Below, one piece after another: positions 13,125 through 13,288 of a stretch of 13,288 nucleotides of DNA. Both the position numbers and the translations under genes were made by a program. How positions within the stretch are numbered: position 1 is the first letter of the stretch; every line of letters begins with the position of its first letter. Below the pieces are notes generated by a model, which made no database searches, had not been told where the DNA came from, and worked only from the letters and a program-made list of their open reading frames with translations. Source of the stretch: Pseudomonadota bacterium. Its GTDB lineage: Bacteria; Pseudomonadota; Gammaproteobacteria; Burkholderiales; Rhodocyclaceae. Where the stretch lies: contig JAEWVQ010000240.1 of assembly GCA_023459095.1 (NCBI GenBank), positions 1-13,288 on the forward strand. Reading direction: 5' to 3'.

Positions 13125-13288
13125 TCAGTTCGTCATTTCCGCAGCGCTGCCGCGTTTGAGTAGCGCGGTCAGCCAGCGCCGGGCGTCGCGGTGGGCGCGT
13201 TCGGCGGTGAGTTGCTGGCGCAGCGTGGGGGCGACTTCGGCGTAGCTCAGGGTGCGTTCGGGGGCGATTGCGTCGCAGCGCAGCAGGT
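13125..13288 (-). CDS. nifM: Peptidyl-prolyl isomerase, NifM-like, C-terminal tail
   Basis: The last 54 residues of a minus-strand gene that begins beyond the right edge. They read LLRCDAIAPERTLSYAEV and then a helix rich in Arg/Gln/Ala (LRQQLTAERAHRDARRWLTALL), ending KRGSAAEMTN. The pattern of LLxCxxIxPxRxLxYxEVxxxLRxxLxxxRxxxxxRxWL is that of the C-terminus of NifM and related parvulin-type isomerases. NifM is needed for maturation and stability of the Fe protein (NifH). The catalytic parvulin domain is off the window, so a general PpiC-type isomerase remains possible. If it is nifM, this marks the resumption of nif genes beyond the accessory block. A perfect terminator lies downstream. 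Confidence 0.6.
   Translation of the reverse strand, partial: LLRCDAIAPERTLSYAEVAPTLRQQLTAERAHRDARRWLTALLKRGSAAEMTN

Noticed and set aside
1..13288. CRISPR array, tRNA or rRNA genes, insertion sequence transposase
   Set aside because: No regularly spaced repeats, tRNA-like cloverleaf, rRNA sequence or transposase frame was seen.

Overview
The window is high-GC DNA from a nitrogen-fixing bacterium, most likely a betaproteobacterium of the Rhodocyclales (Azoarcus/Thauera type). That placement is an inference. It rests on base composition, on a draT gene divergent from nifHDK, on the order nifH-D-K-T-ferredoxin-nifY, and on an attI1-like integron site of a kind reported from chromosomes in this group.

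Left part (1-1700, minus strand): the N-terminal third of a P-type cation ATPase, preceded by draT, which encodes the enzyme that ADP-ribosylates NifH. Between draT and nifH lies a textbook NifA/sigma-54 control region: a TGT-N10-ACA activator site, an IHF consensus and a perfect -24/-12 promoter. It overlaps the longer possible reading frame of draT.

Central part (1771-7567, plus strand): nifH, nifD, nifK, nifT, a 2[4Fe-4S] ferredoxin gene, nifY/nafY and a small nif-associated gene, all in one direction. Strong GC hairpins lie in the H-D, D-K, K-T and ferredoxin-nifY gaps. An identical 12-mer lies upstream of both nifD and nifK. The metal clusters, cofactor ligands and the ADP-ribosylation target are intact, so this should be a working Mo-nitrogenase operon, with DraT able to switch NifH off.

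Right part (7578-11181, minus strand): an accessory block unrelated to nitrogenase. It holds a 601-aa protein with a Ser/Gln/Pro-rich N-terminus and a PI3/PI4-kinase-like catalytic domain, then an unknown 198-aa protein, then a CesT-type type III secretion chaperone. I read this as an effector-chaperone operon. A small CaMKII-association-like lipoprotein gene lies upstream of it.

Far right (11314-12690, minus strand): an AT-rich integron segment made of an attI1-like site, a 112-aa secreted-protein cassette, an 81-nt attC, a 267-aa membrane-anchored-protein cassette and a second 81-nt attC. No integrase gene is present where one is expected. The window ends with a terminator and the C-terminal tail of a NifM-like peptidyl-prolyl isomerase. 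The accessory block and integron therefore seem to lie between two nif-related segments.
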